Shown: positions 1-8,552, counted from the first letter of the stretch. The stretch: DNA of 64,000 bases from an uncultured Thiohalocapsa sp. (GCF_913063425.1 NZ_CAJXYK010000031.1:1-64000), one strand, 5' to 3'. The notes: a model not told the origin generated them from the letters alone. Translations and numbers: made by a program.

Positions 1-1277
1 GTGGCCAGCAGCCGCTCGTAGGCCGCCAGCGCCGCCTGGTGCTCGCCCAGGTCCAGCAGCACGCCTGCAAGGTTGGTCAGATACCGGCGATTGCCCGGTG
101 CCCCGTCCAGCGCCTGCTCGTAGTGCTGTCGCGCCGCCTCCAGCCGGCCGTCGCGGTGCGCCAGCACGCCCAGGCCGAACCGGGCCTCGGGCAGGTCCGG
201 GTCCAGCTCCAGGGCGCGCTCCAGGCGGCGCCGGGCCTCTTCCCAGTCCTGCCCGGCGCCGGCGAGCCGGCCGAGCATGAGCTGGATGTGCGCATCCTTC
301 GGGTGCCCGTCCTCCAGGGTCCGCAGGCGCCGGTTGGCAGCCTCCACATCGAAGTCCGGCCCCATGTCCGCGAGCACCGCCGCCTTGTCCCGGCCGTAGG
401 CGGCCCTGCGATTGCCGGCATCTATGTCCAACACGGTCTCATAGGCCGCCAGCGCCTGGTCATAGCGGCCCGTGTCCAGCAGCGCGTCGGCGTCGGCGAG
501 GCGGCGGGTCACGTCCGGGTCCGGCTGCAACAGGTACCAGCCCGCGACGGCCGCCAGCACGACGGCAGCGATGACACCGCCGCCAATCCACAGCCTGGCC
601 GGCGCCGACACGGCGCCAGCATGCGCTGCGGACGCACCCTCTCCGGCGTGAGTCGCCGGCGGCCCCGTGGGAGCGGCGTCCCCGCCGCGATCCCGCGTCG
701 GCGCCGTGGGAGCGCCGTCCCCGGCGCGATTCGCTGTCCCCTCGGCGTCCGTCTGCACGGGGATCGACTGTCGGGACAGCGTCCGCGCGGCGAGCACGTC
801 GTCTACCGCCGCGACAATGAACTTCACCACCTGCACCCAGGCCGCGTCCGCGTCGCTCCAGCTGTAGACCGGCTTCTGGTCCTCAGGGGTGCCCTGGAAG
901 CGCTCGAAGGGCTCGCCCTGGGTGTAGGCCGGGCGCACGTAGACCGGAATGATCCGGGCCTCGCCCGCCGCCGCCCGCTCCAGCGCGCGGGTCAGCTCGA
1001 TGCCGTTGCAGTAGTCCGATGCCAGAAAGTCCGAGGACACCAGCAGCAGCACGATGTCTGCCGTGTTCAGGGCCGTGTCGATGGCCGCCGACCAGTCCGC
1101 GCCGGGGCGGATCTCGCGGTCGTGCCAGTCGGCGATGACGCGGCGCCTGCGCAGACCGGCGAGGTGGTCTTTGAGGGCGTCGAGCGCGTCTTCGTCCTTG
1201 TGGGAGTAGGAGCAGAAGATGCGCACGGCGTCCGCCGCCGTGTCTGCCGTGCCCTCTGGCCGGCGCCCACCGCTCAC
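1..1277 (-). CDS. TIR domain-TPR membrane protein (3' end off window)
   Basis: Predicted signalling or effector protein. Reading from the GTG at 1277, residues about 18-130 form a TIR domain that opens VRIFCSYSHKDEDALD and contains SDYCNGIEL. Glu94 there sits where the catalytic Glu of NADase TIR domains lies (the W/Y-C-x-x-E pattern). A variable linker follows, then one hydrophobic segment at about 228-249 (LWIGGGVIAAVVLAAVAGWY), then TPR repeats continuing to position 1, where the window cuts the gene. Expected topology is TIR in the cytoplasm and TPRs in the periplasm. The GTG start overlaps the TGA of the caspase gene (GTGA at 1274-1277), so the two are translationally coupled. That overlap and the immediate TIR sequence decide the start. 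NAD cleavage is inferred from the family; a scaffolding role is the alternative. Confidence 0.85.
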   Translation of the reverse strand, partial: MSGGRRPEGTADTAADAVRIFCSYSHKDEDALDALKDHLAGLRRRRVIADWHDREIRPGADWSAAIDTALNTADIVLLLVSSDFLASDYCNGIELTRALERAAAGEARIIPVYVRPAYTQGEPFERFQGTPEDQKPVYSWSDADAAWVQVVKFIVAAVDDVLAARTLSRQSIPVQTDAEGTANRAGDGAPTAPTRDRGGDAAPTGPPATHAGEGASAAHAGAVSAPARLWIGGGVIAAVVLAAVAGWYLLQPDPDVTRRLADADALLDTGRYDQALAAYETVLDIDAGNRRAAYGRDKAAVLADMGPDFDVEAANRRLRTLEDGHPKDAHIQLMLGRLAGAGQDWEEARRRLERALELDPDLPEARFGLGVLAHRDGRLEAARQHYEQALDGAPGNRRYLTNLAGVLLDLGEHQAALAAYERLLA

Positions 1278-4200
1278 CGCGCCGGCTCGGGCCGGCCGCG
1301 CAGGCCGATGGGGAAGGACTGCCCGCGCAGGTCGTTCCAGGGCTCCATGGCGTACTGCCAGACGCGCCGGCTCATGCGCGGCACCTCGTCCGCCAGGTAC
1401 TCCGCCAGCTCACCGGTCTCGATGGTGCCGTCGCGGTCGCCGAACAGGTCGGCGCGGCCGGCGAGGCCCTCCAGCAGCACGTAGGTAAAGAGGCCGTGCC
1501 CCTCCAGGCCCTCCAGCGCATAGGCCTTGTCGGAGGTGCCGGCGAGGATGGCCCGGCCGGTCTTGGCCATCAGCCGGTCGATGGCGGCGCGGGTTTCCAG
1601 GTCTGCGTTGCTGCGGGCCAGGCCGGCGAGGCGGATCTCGTCCGTGTCGGCCACGGCCCCGGCGTAGCAGGAGTCCAGCACCACCAGGCTCTTGCGGGCC
1701 TGCACCTGGGCCAGCAGGCCCTGGAGCCGGTCCTCGTGCAGGCTGCCGTCGGCCAGGGAGGTGCTGCTGGTGTAGCTGAAGTCCCAGGGGATGAAGTGGT
1801 AGCGGCCCTCCTGGGCCAGCCCGTGGCCGGCGAGGAACAGCACGAAGACGTCGTCCGGCCCCGCCTTGGCGGCCATGGCCTCGAAGGCGTGCGTGATGCC
1901 GTCCAGCGTCGCCTCGTCGTTGACCACGGTCTCGATCTCCACCGCCCGGAACAGCCCGCGCGCGGCGGCGTTGACGGCGGACGCGAAGGCCTCGGCGTCG
2001 TCGTCGCCGTACTCCAGCGACCAGGTGGGGTTCTTGTACGGGCCGATGCCCACCGCGAGGCCGTAGAGCGCGGGCCGGCGGCGGTCGCGGCCGGTGACCT
2101 CCACGTCCCAGGCCGCCCAGTTGGACGCGACCCGGTCCCGGCCGTCGAAGACGCGGGCCTCGACGCGGTGGGTACCCGCGTCCAGCGTGAAGGGCCGGCT
2201 CTCCTCGCGCTGATTCGGCAGGCCGAGCCCGAAGCGCCCGCGCAGGTCCCCCTGGCCGATGAGCACGCCGTTGACCCGGTACTCGATGCGCCCGACGCCG
2301 CTGCCGCGGTCCTGCACCCGGAAGCGGGCCTCGAAGTCCCGGCCGGACTGGCGCACCTGCACCGGACCCAGCGGCGCCAGCAGCGGCGGCTTCGCGGCGA
2401 GCAGGGTGTCCAGGTCGCCGATGTCGGCGAGCGCCGTGCGCGCCAGCGCCGGGTACTCCGGCGTCAGGGCCTTGGCGATCAGGTCCGGGCGGCGGAAGAC
2501 CTCGCCGATCTGCTCCGCGTCCACGAGCTCCCCGGCCCGGTCCGCGCCCCGGTTCAGGTGCCAGCCCATGAGCCGGTCGCCGCCGCCGGCGCTGTCGAAG
2601 AAGCCCTCCGGCGTCCACAGCACCCAGGGCACCGCCCCCGCCGGCGCCTCCCCCGTGGAAGCGGCGTCCCCGCCGCGATCGCCGCGATCCGACTTATTCC
2701 CATCCAGCGCCGCAACCGCCGCCCCGTCCACGAACAGCGCCAGCCGCTCCTCGCCGCTGTCCGCATCGAGCCAGCGCACACTGCCGTCGCCGAAGGCCGC
2801 CACCGCCCAGCGGCCGTCGGCGCTGAGGTTGACCATCCAGGTCGTCGCCGGCGCCGGGGTCTTCCACAGCAGGTCGCCGTCGCGGTCGTAGAGGCGCAGG
2901 TACCAGGCGGTGCCGAGCAGGAAGCGGCGGTCGTCGTCGGCGATGTCGAGCCTGCGGCTCATCTCGAACCGCTCCAGATCCAGGAGCTCGCCGTCGAGTC
3001 TGGGATCGTACTCGCTGAGCCAGTCGGTGATGGCCAGCCCCTCGGTGCGCGGGCCGGCGAGCCGGGGCAGGCCCAGGGCCGCGCGCGTCGGGTCGTCCAG
3101 GCGGCCGGTGGCGGCGAGCTCGCGGTCGCGCTGGAAGGCCTCCAGCGCCGCGCGGGTGCGCCGGCCGAGGGCGCCGTCGATGGGGCCGGGGTCGTGGCCC
3201 CGGGCTCGCAGCCGGCGCTGGAGCGTCTCGGTCTCGTCGCCCGGGTCCAGGGTCAGCCGGCGCTCGGTGAGGTCGAGGCGGAGCACGTGCTCGCGCCAGC
3301 GGTGGTCCGGGGCCAGGACCTTCAGGTCGAGCTCCGCCGTCATCCCGTCGGCGGACAGGCGCAGCTGATGGCTGCGGCGGCGGAAGTCCGCAATGGCCGG
3401 CCCGCGCCCGCGGATCAGCTCGCCGCCGGCGTCCAGCAGGCCCCAGGCGGGGTCCGCGGCACCGAAGGCCAGCCGGCCGTCGGCGAGGGGGGCCAGGTCC
3501 ATGATCGTGCTCTTGGCGACGGGCCGCTCGCGCGGCGGGCCGCGGCCGGCGTCGGGCCAGCTCACCAAGCCGTTCTCGTCGCCCTGCATGTTGTAGCGTC
3601 CGCCGGCGAACAGGGTCCGGCCGTCGCGGGACCAGGCGACCTTGGACAGGTCGCCGTTGTCGACGCCCGAGGTGTCCGGGGCATGGAGCAGCGACAGGTC
3701 CTCGGCGGAGAGGACGTTCACCGCGGTGCTGTCGTCGAAGCCGACGGCAATGCGCGCCCCGTCCGGCGAGAAGGCGAGAGCGAAGGGGCGCTCGCCGCCC
3801 GGCGCCTTGGCCTTCGCGATGAGCCCAAGGTCCGGGTCGTAGAGCCGCACCTGGCCGTCGTCGCAGGTGCTGGCCAGCCGCCCGGCGGCGTCGAAAGAGA
3901 CCCAGTAGCTGCGCGCGCCGTAGTCGGCGTCCCGCTCGACCTCGGCCCAGCCGTCGGTGTCGAAGACGCGGATGCCGCCGGCGCCGAGGGCCGCCGCCAG
4001 CCGTCGGCCGTCCGGCGAGAACGCCAGGTGATTGATCACGTTCGGCAGGCCGCCGATGCGGTGCGCGAGGGTGCCGGTGTCGCGGTCGAAGAGGTAAATC
4101 GAGTGACGGCGCTCCCACCCATAGCCGGTCCAGCCGCCCACGGCCACGGTTCGCCCGTCCGGCGACAGCGCGGCGGCGAACAGCTTGCCTTCATGGTTCT

Positions 4201-4576
4201 CACCGATGGGCGGCCGCAGCACCCGCACCAGCCGGCCCGTTGCCAGCTCCCAGACGCGGGCGGTCTTGTCGTCGGACGCGGTGACCAGCCAGCGGCCGGC
4301 GGCGTCGACGCCGATGCGCCGGATGGGCGCGGTGTGCTGCCCCGCCTCGATGCGCGGGAAGGGCCGGGTCGGCGGCTCGGCCGCGACCGCGTGCTGCCAG
4401 GCGGTGGCCAGCAGCAGCATGGCCAGCACGGCGGGCAGCAGCCGTCCGGCGAGCACGGCGGGCCGCAGCGGCGACCGGGTCGAACACCGGGCCGGGCGCG
4501 GCGCCGGCTGGAGAGGCGATTGGGAGGCCGCCTGGAGCACAGGCGGCAGCGGGCGGAGCTGGCGGTGCGGGGTCAT
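1274..4576 (-). CDS. Exported WD40 / caspase-like (peptidase C14) protein
   Basis: An 1100-residue multidomain protein. A hydrophobic segment at about 42-66 ending AVA-AEPP looks like a signal peptide or anchor behind a long n-region. WD40-type repeats (for example TASDDKTARVWELATGRLV and LAFSPDGRRLA) fill about 80-400. A peptidoglycan-binding-1-like helical domain lies near 450-497 (LQRRLRARGHDPGPIDGALG), with more beta-propeller sequence near 530-630. The C-terminal part, about 825-1000, is a caspase-like domain with the His of FLAGHG (His918) and the Cys of LDSCYAG (Cys970). Both catalytic residues are present, so it should be active. The stop overlaps the start of the downstream TIR-TPR gene. 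The periplasmic location is inferred from the leader. Substrate and trigger are unknown; the architecture suits a sensor propeller fused to a protease effector. Confidence 0.88.
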   Translation of the reverse strand: MTPHRQLRPLPPVLQAASQSPLQPAPRPARCSTRSPLRPAVLAGRLLPAVLAMLLLATAWQHAVAAEPPTRPFPRIEAGQHTAPIRRIGVDAAGRWLVTASDDKTARVWELATGRLVRVLRPPIGENHEGKLFAAALSPDGRTVAVGGWTGYGWERRHSIYLFDRDTGTLAHRIGGLPNVINHLAFSPDGRRLAAALGAGGIRVFDTDGWAEVERDADYGARSYWVSFDAAGRLASTCDDGQVRLYDPDLGLIAKAKAPGGERPFALAFSPDGARIAVGFDDSTAVNVLSAEDLSLLHAPDTSGVDNGDLSKVAWSRDGRTLFAGGRYNMQGDENGLVSWPDAGRGPPRERPVAKSTIMDLAPLADGRLAFGAADPAWGLLDAGGELIRGRGPAIADFRRRSHQLRLSADGMTAELDLKVLAPDHRWREHVLRLDLTERRLTLDPGDETETLQRRLRARGHDPGPIDGALGRRTRAALEAFQRDRELAATGRLDDPTRAALGLPRLAGPRTEGLAITDWLSEYDPRLDGELLDLERFEMSRRLDIADDDRRFLLGTAWYLRLYDRDGDLLWKTPAPATTWMVNLSADGRWAVAAFGDGSVRWLDADSGEERLALFVDGAAVAALDGNKSDRGDRGGDAASTGEAPAGAVPWVLWTPEGFFDSAGGGDRLMGWHLNRGADRAGELVDAEQIGEVFRRPDLIAKALTPEYPALARTALADIGDLDTLLAAKPPLLAPLGPVQVRQSGRDFEARFRVQDRGSGVGRIEYRVNGVLIGQGDLRGRFGLGLPNQREESRPFTLDAGTHRVEARVFDGRDRVASNWAAWDVEVTGRDRRRPALYGLAVGIGPYKNPTWSLEYGDDDAEAFASAVNAAARGLFRAVEIETVVNDEATLDGITHAFEAMAAKAGPDDVFVLFLAGHGLAQEGRYHFIPWDFSYTSSTSLADGSLHEDRLQGLLAQVQARKSLVVLDSCYAGAVADTDEIRLAGLARSNADLETRAAIDRLMAKTGRAILAGTSDKAYALEGLEGHGLFTYVLLEGLAGRADLFGDRDGTIETGELAEYLADEVPRMSRRVWQYAMEPWNDLRGQSFPIGLRGRPEPAR

Positions 4577-4724
4577 GGGGCTGGCCTGCAGAATCCCTTT
4601 CCGGCCGTCATCTTAGCCCGAGGCGGCCGGAGAGGGCACGCCCCAAAAACGGTGACGGTATACTGAACTGGCGCGCCGTTGCGGACGCCTTGCCCAGCCT
4701 CGGGAGCGGTGTCACGAGAGGCAG

Positions 4725-4812
4725 TTGAAACTACGAAAGACACGAAAGACGCGAAAAAGGGCGGTCCTGCGACCTGCTCTGGCGTTTTCACGCCTTTTGC
4801 GTGTTTCGCAGC
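4725..4812. repeat. Imperfect palindromic intergenic element
   Basis: The 4577-4958 gap between the caspase gene and napC has no supported gene. Inside it, 4725-4760 (GAAACTACGAAAGACACGAA and onwards) and 4780-4812 (TTTTCACGCCTTTTGCGTGT and onwards) are imperfect inverted copies of a purine-rich arm with GAAA spaced by CG. The arms flank a 20-base loop, so the whole could fold into one long hairpin. It resembles dispersed palindromic repeats of high-GC gammaproteobacteria, but this window holds only one copy. It may help terminate the nap transcript or have no function. Confidence 0.5.
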
Positions 4813-4958
4813 TCCTTCTCAGAGGCTCTGCGGCGACGCGCGCGGCTGACACAGCTTTCGCGACGTTGCGCACGAGGCGAGAGGGCCGGTGGCGCTCGCC
4901 GGACTCGGACCGCCGCCGCTCTGCCCGAGGCGGTCGCTGCCTCCGGCAGCGCCGGCGT

Positions 4959-5603
4959 CTACTCCTGTGCGCCGGGCGTCTCGGTGTCCGCGTGCGGCGC
5001 GTCCAGGCGGGTGTAGAAGACACTCTCGCCGGGCGCGTCCTGCTCCGGGTCGTACTGCATGGGCAGCTTGTGGGCGATGCCCTTGTGGCAGTCGATGCAG
5101 GTGAGGCCGGCGTCCTCGGCGTCCTGGTGGCCCTGGCTGGAGCGGTTCTCCTGCTTGGTGTAGTCCATGGCGTCGAACTCGTGGCAGTTGCGGCACTCGC
5201 GGGAGTCCGTCTTCTTCATCTGGCTCCAGACGTTCTGGGCGAGGCGGAAGCGCTCGGCCTCGAACTTCGCGGGCGTGTCAATGTCGCCCTTCACGTGGTG
5301 GTAGAGCTCTCTGGTGGCCTGCACCTTGCGCACGACCTTGTGCACCCAGTCCTTGGGCACGTGGCAGTCCGGGCAGGTGGCGCGCACGCCGGTGCGGTTG
5401 GTGTAGTGGATGGTGTCCGTGTACTCCTCGTAGACGTTCACCTCCATCTCGTGGCAGGAGATGCAGAACTGCTCGGTGTTGGTGGCCTCCATGGCGGTGT
5501 TGAAGCCGCCCCAGAAGACGATGCCGATGGCGACGCCGACGAGCAGGACCCAGAGGGTGGCCTTGCGGGCGCGGGAGGATTTGGCTTTGGTGGTGTCGGA
5601 CAT
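4959..5603 (-). CDS. napC: Periplasmic nitrate reductase tetraheme cytochrome NapC
   Basis: NapC/NirT-family membrane-anchored cytochrome c that oxidises quinol and passes electrons to NapAB. The 214-residue protein has one N-terminal transmembrane anchor (about 15-36, LWVLLVGVAIGIVFWGGF) and four CxxCH heme motifs: CISCH, CPDCH, CRNCH and CIDCH. That is the full tetraheme complement. The SCHEME-like region (CHEMEVNVYEEY) and the tail after the last heme match the family. The ATG at 5603 directly precedes the anchor. It is the last gene of napDAGHBC, about 110 bases after napB, and that gap carries a small hairpin repeat. The organism has both NapC and NapGH, so two quinol routes may feed the same enzyme. 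Confidence 0.96.
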   Translation of the reverse strand: MSDTTKAKSSRARKATLWVLLVGVAIGIVFWGGFNTAMEATNTEQFCISCHEMEVNVYEEYTDTIHYTNRTGVRATCPDCHVPKDWVHKVVRKVQATRELYHHVKGDIDTPAKFEAERFRLAQNVWSQMKKTDSRECRNCHEFDAMDYTKQENRSSQGHQDAEDAGLTCIDCHKGIAHKLPMQYDPEQDAPGESVFYTRLDAPHADTETPGAQE

Positions 5604-5658
5604 GGCGTGCCCCTTTTGTGATTGTGTCGCAGCGGCAGAGCGCGGATGCCTCGCGTAG

Positions 5659-5684
5659 GTCGGGCCGACGCCAGCAGGCCCGAC
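5659..5684. repeat. Short REP-like hairpin between napB and napC
   Basis: GTCGGGCC at 5659-5666 pairs with GGCCCGAC at 5677-5684 around a 10-base loop, a perfect 8-bp stem in the napB-napC gap. It lies inside the operon and has no T-tract, so it is more likely an mRNA-stabilising or REP-type element than a terminator. Confidence 0.55.
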
Positions 5685-5715
5685 GCGGCGCCTTGGCCTG
5701 ATGGACGGCGTTCCG

Positions 5716-6285
5716 TCAGCGGTTCTGGAAGATGTTCTCCACCAGCGGTATCGCTCCAGCCTGGGGCGCGTGGCACTGGGTGCAGAAGTAGCGCCTGGGG
5801 GCGACCTTCTCGGTGCGGTTGCCGTCGCGGTCGTAGAAGTGGCTGTCGGCCACCACCGGGGCGTTGTTGGCCTCGAAGGTGGCCGGGCTGTGGCACTTGA
5901 GGCAGCCGTTCTGGCGCAGATCGATGCTGTAGTGCTCGATGGGGTGCGGGATCATCGGCGGCTGCTCCTCCCAGGCGACCTCGAAACCGCCGGGCACCGC
6001 CAGGGTCTGTTTGTTCAGGACCGCATCAGACTCGTCGGTGACGGCATGGCCGCGCAGCGAGGACAGCTCTTCTGCGCCGGCGGTGCCCATCACGAGCAGC
6101 ACGGCGGTGCCGAGCAGAAGTCTGGGCAGAGCTCTGGGCAGAAGTCTGGGCAGAACTCTGGGCAGAGCTCTGGGCAGAGCTCTGGGCAGAAGTCCGGGCA
6201 GAGCTCTGGGCAGAAGTTTGGGCAGAAGTCTGGGCAGAAGTTTGGGCAGCAGGCCGGGCAGGCGATTGGTGATTGGTCGGTTCAT
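5716..6285 (-). CDS. napB: Periplasmic nitrate reductase diheme small subunit NapB
   Basis: Diheme cytochrome c that passes electrons from NapC or NapGH to NapA in the periplasm. Two heme motifs are visible, CLKCH and CTQCH, in a mature domain that begins after a signal cleavage near GTAGAEE and has the family features (GHAVTDES, HPIEHYSID). I chose the ATG at 6285 because GGAG lies 6 bases upstream and the leader follows directly. A GTG at 6366 that overlaps the napH stop (GTGA) would add 27 residues and is the alternative. The oddity is the leader: residues about 11-54 are a run of LLPR/ALPR/LLPK tetrapeptides encoded by 12-bp tandem repeats, which gives a long cationic n-region before the hydrophobic core. 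Confidence 0.93.
   Translation of the reverse strand: MNRPITNRLPGLLPKLLPRLLPKLLPRALPGLLPRALPRALPRVLPRLLPRALPRLLLGTAVLLVMGTAGAEELSSLRGHAVTDESDAVLNKQTLAVPGGFEVAWEEQPPMIPHPIEHYSIDLRQNGCLKCHSPATFEANNAPVVADSHFYDRDGNRTEKVAPRRYFCTQCHAPQAGAIPLVENIFQNR
6121..6252. repeat. Eleven 12-bp tandem repeats inside the napB leader
   Basis: Eleven consecutive 12-bp units of the form TCTGGGCAGA(A/G)(G/C), with flanking degenerate units, span 6121-6252. On the coding strand each unit encodes Leu-X-Pro-Arg/Lys. The period is exactly four codons, so copy number can change without a frameshift. Confidence 0.95.
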
Positions 6286-6362
6286 GGCTCCACCCTCGGT
6301 TTGTCTTGTCCTGCGGCATGCGGCGCGGAGCGCCGCCGGATGCGTGACACCGGGCAGCGGCA

Positions 6363-7340
6363 TCACGGGATCGATACGTTGTTGTCCTGCGCTTCTCGTC
6401 GCAGCGAGGCCGCTCGCGTCTCACGCAGCTGCAACGCGTTCTTGCGCCGCTCGGCCGGGGCGTGGGCATCGCGGTCGCGATTGAGAAAGCCCTGCTTGCC
6501 GACCCATCCGAGCGCGAGCCCGAACACTTCCCGGTCGCAGACCTCGATGCAGCGCCCGCACTTGGTGCAGTCGATGCTGTCGATGACGGGGCCGTGCCCG
6601 CCTGCGGCCTTGAGTGCCGGCTTGATGACCTGCGGCTCCGGGCAGACGGTGAAGCAGTCCATGCAGTCGTCGCAGCGCTCCCGGCGCGGGGCGGCGATGT
6701 GCACGGGCGCTCTGGTGCCGATCAGGGCATAGCAGGCGCCCACCGGGCACAGGTGCCCGCACCAGCCGCGGGGGACGACAAGCAGGTCGTAGAGAAACAC
6801 CGCGGCGAGGATGAGCCAGGCCCAGCCGAACCCGAAGATCAGGCCCCGGTGCAGCATGGACACCGGGTTGACGTACTCCCAGACCATGGCGCCGGTGACC
6901 AGCGGCAGCAGCAGCACCAGCCCGAGCATCCACCAGCGCAGGCTCCGGGAGATGCGCCCGCCGGCGCGGATGCCGAGCCGGCGCCGCAGCCAGGCGGCGA
7001 AGTCCGTCACCAGGTTCACCGGGCACACCCAGGAGCAGAACACCCGCCCGCCGAGCAGCGCGTAGAACACCACCACCAGCCCGGCGCCGATGAAGCCCGT
7101 CAGTGCCGGCCAGCTGCCGGTGAGCATGGATTGCGCGAGCAGCAACGGGTCCGTCAGCGGCAGGATGTCCAGCGTCATGCTGGAGGAGAGATTGCCCGCC
7201 GCGAACATGCCGCCGAACAGCGGCGGCAGGATGAACATGGCAAGGATGCCGAGCTGGTTGAAGCGCCGCAGCAGCAGCCAGCGGTGGCGTTGGAGCCAGG
7301 GGCGGGCAGGTGCTGTGGATGGGGAGCTGGGCTGGATCAT
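6363..7340 (-). CDS. napH: NapH, membrane quinol-oxidising ferredoxin subunit
   Basis: NapH is the polytopic membrane partner of NapG in an alternative quinol dehydrogenase for periplasmic nitrate reduction. This 325-residue protein has four to five hydrophobic segments, two conserved CxxxCP motifs (CSWVCPVN and CGHLCPVG) and a C-terminal cytoplasmic pair of [4Fe-4S] motifs (CDDCMDCFTVCPEP and CTKCGRCIEVCD). All of these are typical of the family. The ATG at 7340 is kept because a basic N-terminus and the first membrane segment follow. It sits between napG (240-base gap carrying a REP element) and napB, whose possible GTG start overlaps its stop codon. Confidence 0.95.
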   Translation of the reverse strand: MIQPSSPSTAPARPWLQRHRWLLLRRFNQLGILAMFILPPLFGGMFAAGNLSSSMTLDILPLTDPLLLAQSMLTGSWPALTGFIGAGLVVVFYALLGGRVFCSWVCPVNLVTDFAAWLRRRLGIRAGGRISRSLRWWMLGLVLLLPLVTGAMVWEYVNPVSMLHRGLIFGFGWAWLILAAVFLYDLLVVPRGWCGHLCPVGACYALIGTRAPVHIAAPRRERCDDCMDCFTVCPEPQVIKPALKAAGGHGPVIDSIDCTKCGRCIEVCDREVFGLALGWVGKQGFLNRDRDAHAPAERRKNALQLRETRAASLRREAQDNNVSIP

Positions 7341-7486
7341 TCCTGGCTCAGGGCATTGGCGCGCGGTGCGTGGTGCGGTCTGGGCGAGTGCGAACTGCGC
7401 GGCGTGCGGTGCGGCCTGAGCCGGCAGCTCCGCACTGCATATGTTGCATTGGGCACGTCTTCACAGAGCCGCTCCGCCGTTAAGGC

Positions 7487-7557
7487 CGTAAGGTGGATAG
7501 GCGCAGCGCATCCACCGGCGCGCGGGCTGGCGGATGCCCTTCGCTGATCCGCCCTAC
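7487..7557. repeat. Bipartite REP element, copy 1 (napG-napH gap)
   Basis: Read on the minus strand this is an imperfect palindrome GGCGGATCAGCG..CATCCGCC followed by a second palindrome GGTGGATGCGCTGCGC..ATCCACC. The same two-part structure occurs at 45577-45648 in the opposite orientation, so it is a dispersed repeat family. The rest of the 7341-7580 gap shows nothing else. Confidence 0.85.
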
Positions 7558-7580
7558 GATGCCCCCTACGATGCCACCTG

Positions 7581-8435
7581 TCACAGCGAGCCTCCGCGGT
7601 TCAGGGTATCGAGCGGGTCCGACGGAAACGGCGCGTCCCCCGGCGCCTCGATCAACCCCTCGCCGCCATGGTCGTAGCGCATCCCCTCCGGCAGGTTGTA
7701 GCGGTGCTCGGCGTCGGGGGTGACCAGGGCGCCGCCGGCGCGCTGCCGCTGCTCCCAACCGAGCCGGTAGTGCTCGCCGAGCTTGCCCTGGATCAGGTGC
7801 CGCGGCAGCACCTTGATGGCCGCCTCCTCCAGGATGCAGGCCTCCTCGCACTTGCCGCAGCCGGTGCAGTGGTCGGCGTGGACCACCGGGATGAACAACG
7901 CGTGCTTGCCGGAGCGCTGGTTGCGCTGGTAGTCGAGCGAGATGGCCTCACCGCGAATGGGGCAGATGTTGAAGCAGACCTCGCAGCGCAGACCCTGGAA
8001 GGCGATGCAGGCGTCCTGGTCGCTGACGATGGCCAGGCCCATGTCGGCGTCGTTGATGTCCGTGAGGCCGTGGTCCAGTGCCTGGGTGGGGCAGGCCTTC
8101 ACACAGGGGATGTCCTCGCACATCTCGCAGCCGGCCTCGCGGGCGATGAAGTAGGGCGTGCCCGTGGGGATGTCCTGCCCGAGCCGGGCGAGGTGCAGCA
8201 TGTCGAAAGGACAATCCCGCACGCAGAGCCCGCAGCGGATGCAGGCGCCGTCGAAGTCGTCTTCCGGCAGCGCGCCCGGCGGGCGCAGCGCCCAGGCCGG
8301 CAGGCTCGCCGCGCGCCGGCTGTAGAGCCCCAGCCCCAAGCCGATGAGCCCCACGCCGGCGGCGGTGCGGGCAAGGCCGGTGAGGAAGTCGCGGCGGCCC
8401 ACGCCATTGCGCTTCGATTGCATGTCGATTGCCAT
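7581..8435 (-). CDS. napG: NapG, Tat-exported ferredoxin-type quinol dehydrogenase subunit
   Basis: Periplasmic iron-sulfur protein that receives electrons from membrane NapH and passes them towards NapB and NapA. The 284-residue sequence starts with a twin-arginine signal (GRRDFLTG at about 13-20) and has four [4Fe-4S] binding motifs: CIRCGLCVRDCP, CEMCEDIPCVKACP, CEVCFNICP and CTGCGKCEEAC. Length and motif order match NapG. The ATG at 8435 places the Tat motif near the N-terminus. It lies about 160 bases downstream of napA; that gap holds an unusual inverted array of short repeats. It is part of napDAGHBC. Confidence 0.95.
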   Translation of the reverse strand: MAIDMQSKRNGVGRRDFLTGLARTAAGVGLIGLGLGLYSRRAASLPAWALRPPGALPEDDFDGACIRCGLCVRDCPFDMLHLARLGQDIPTGTPYFIAREAGCEMCEDIPCVKACPTQALDHGLTDINDADMGLAIVSDQDACIAFQGLRCEVCFNICPIRGEAISLDYQRNQRSGKHALFIPVVHADHCTGCGKCEEACILEEAAIKVLPRHLIQGKLGEHYRLGWEQRQRAGGALVTPDAEHRYNLPEGMRYDHGGEGLIEAPGDAPFPSDPLDTLNRGGSL

Positions 8436-8474
8436 CAGTTGTCGCTTCTATGCGTCAAGCGGTTGTGGGAGGAA

Positions 8475-8552
8475 GTGCAAGAGTGCAAGAGTGCAAGAGT
8501 GCACTGGAAGGCCGTGCACTTCTGCACTTCTGCACTTCTGCACTCTGTGCAC
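8475..8552. repeat. Tandem GTGCAAGA / GTGCACTTCT arrays facing each other
   Basis: GTGCAAGA is repeated three times at 8475-8504, and the near reverse complement GTGCACTTCT/TGCACTTC is repeated at 8514-8543 and continues to 8552. The two arms differ only by CTT against TTC within each unit, so the napA-napG transcript gap could fold into a stem of about 30 bp with a 9-base loop. It is tandem and inverted at once, which suggests growth by slippage or hairpin replication. It could protect napDA mRNA or attenuate expression of the distal genes. Confidence 0.8.

Noticed and set aside
39-4666. Long plus-strand open frames (481 and 1056 residues) across the caspase/TIR region
   Set aside because: They are antisense shadows of high-GC genes with skewed Ala/Arg/Gly/Val content and no domain. 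The minus strand carries clear TIR, WD40 and caspase motifs.
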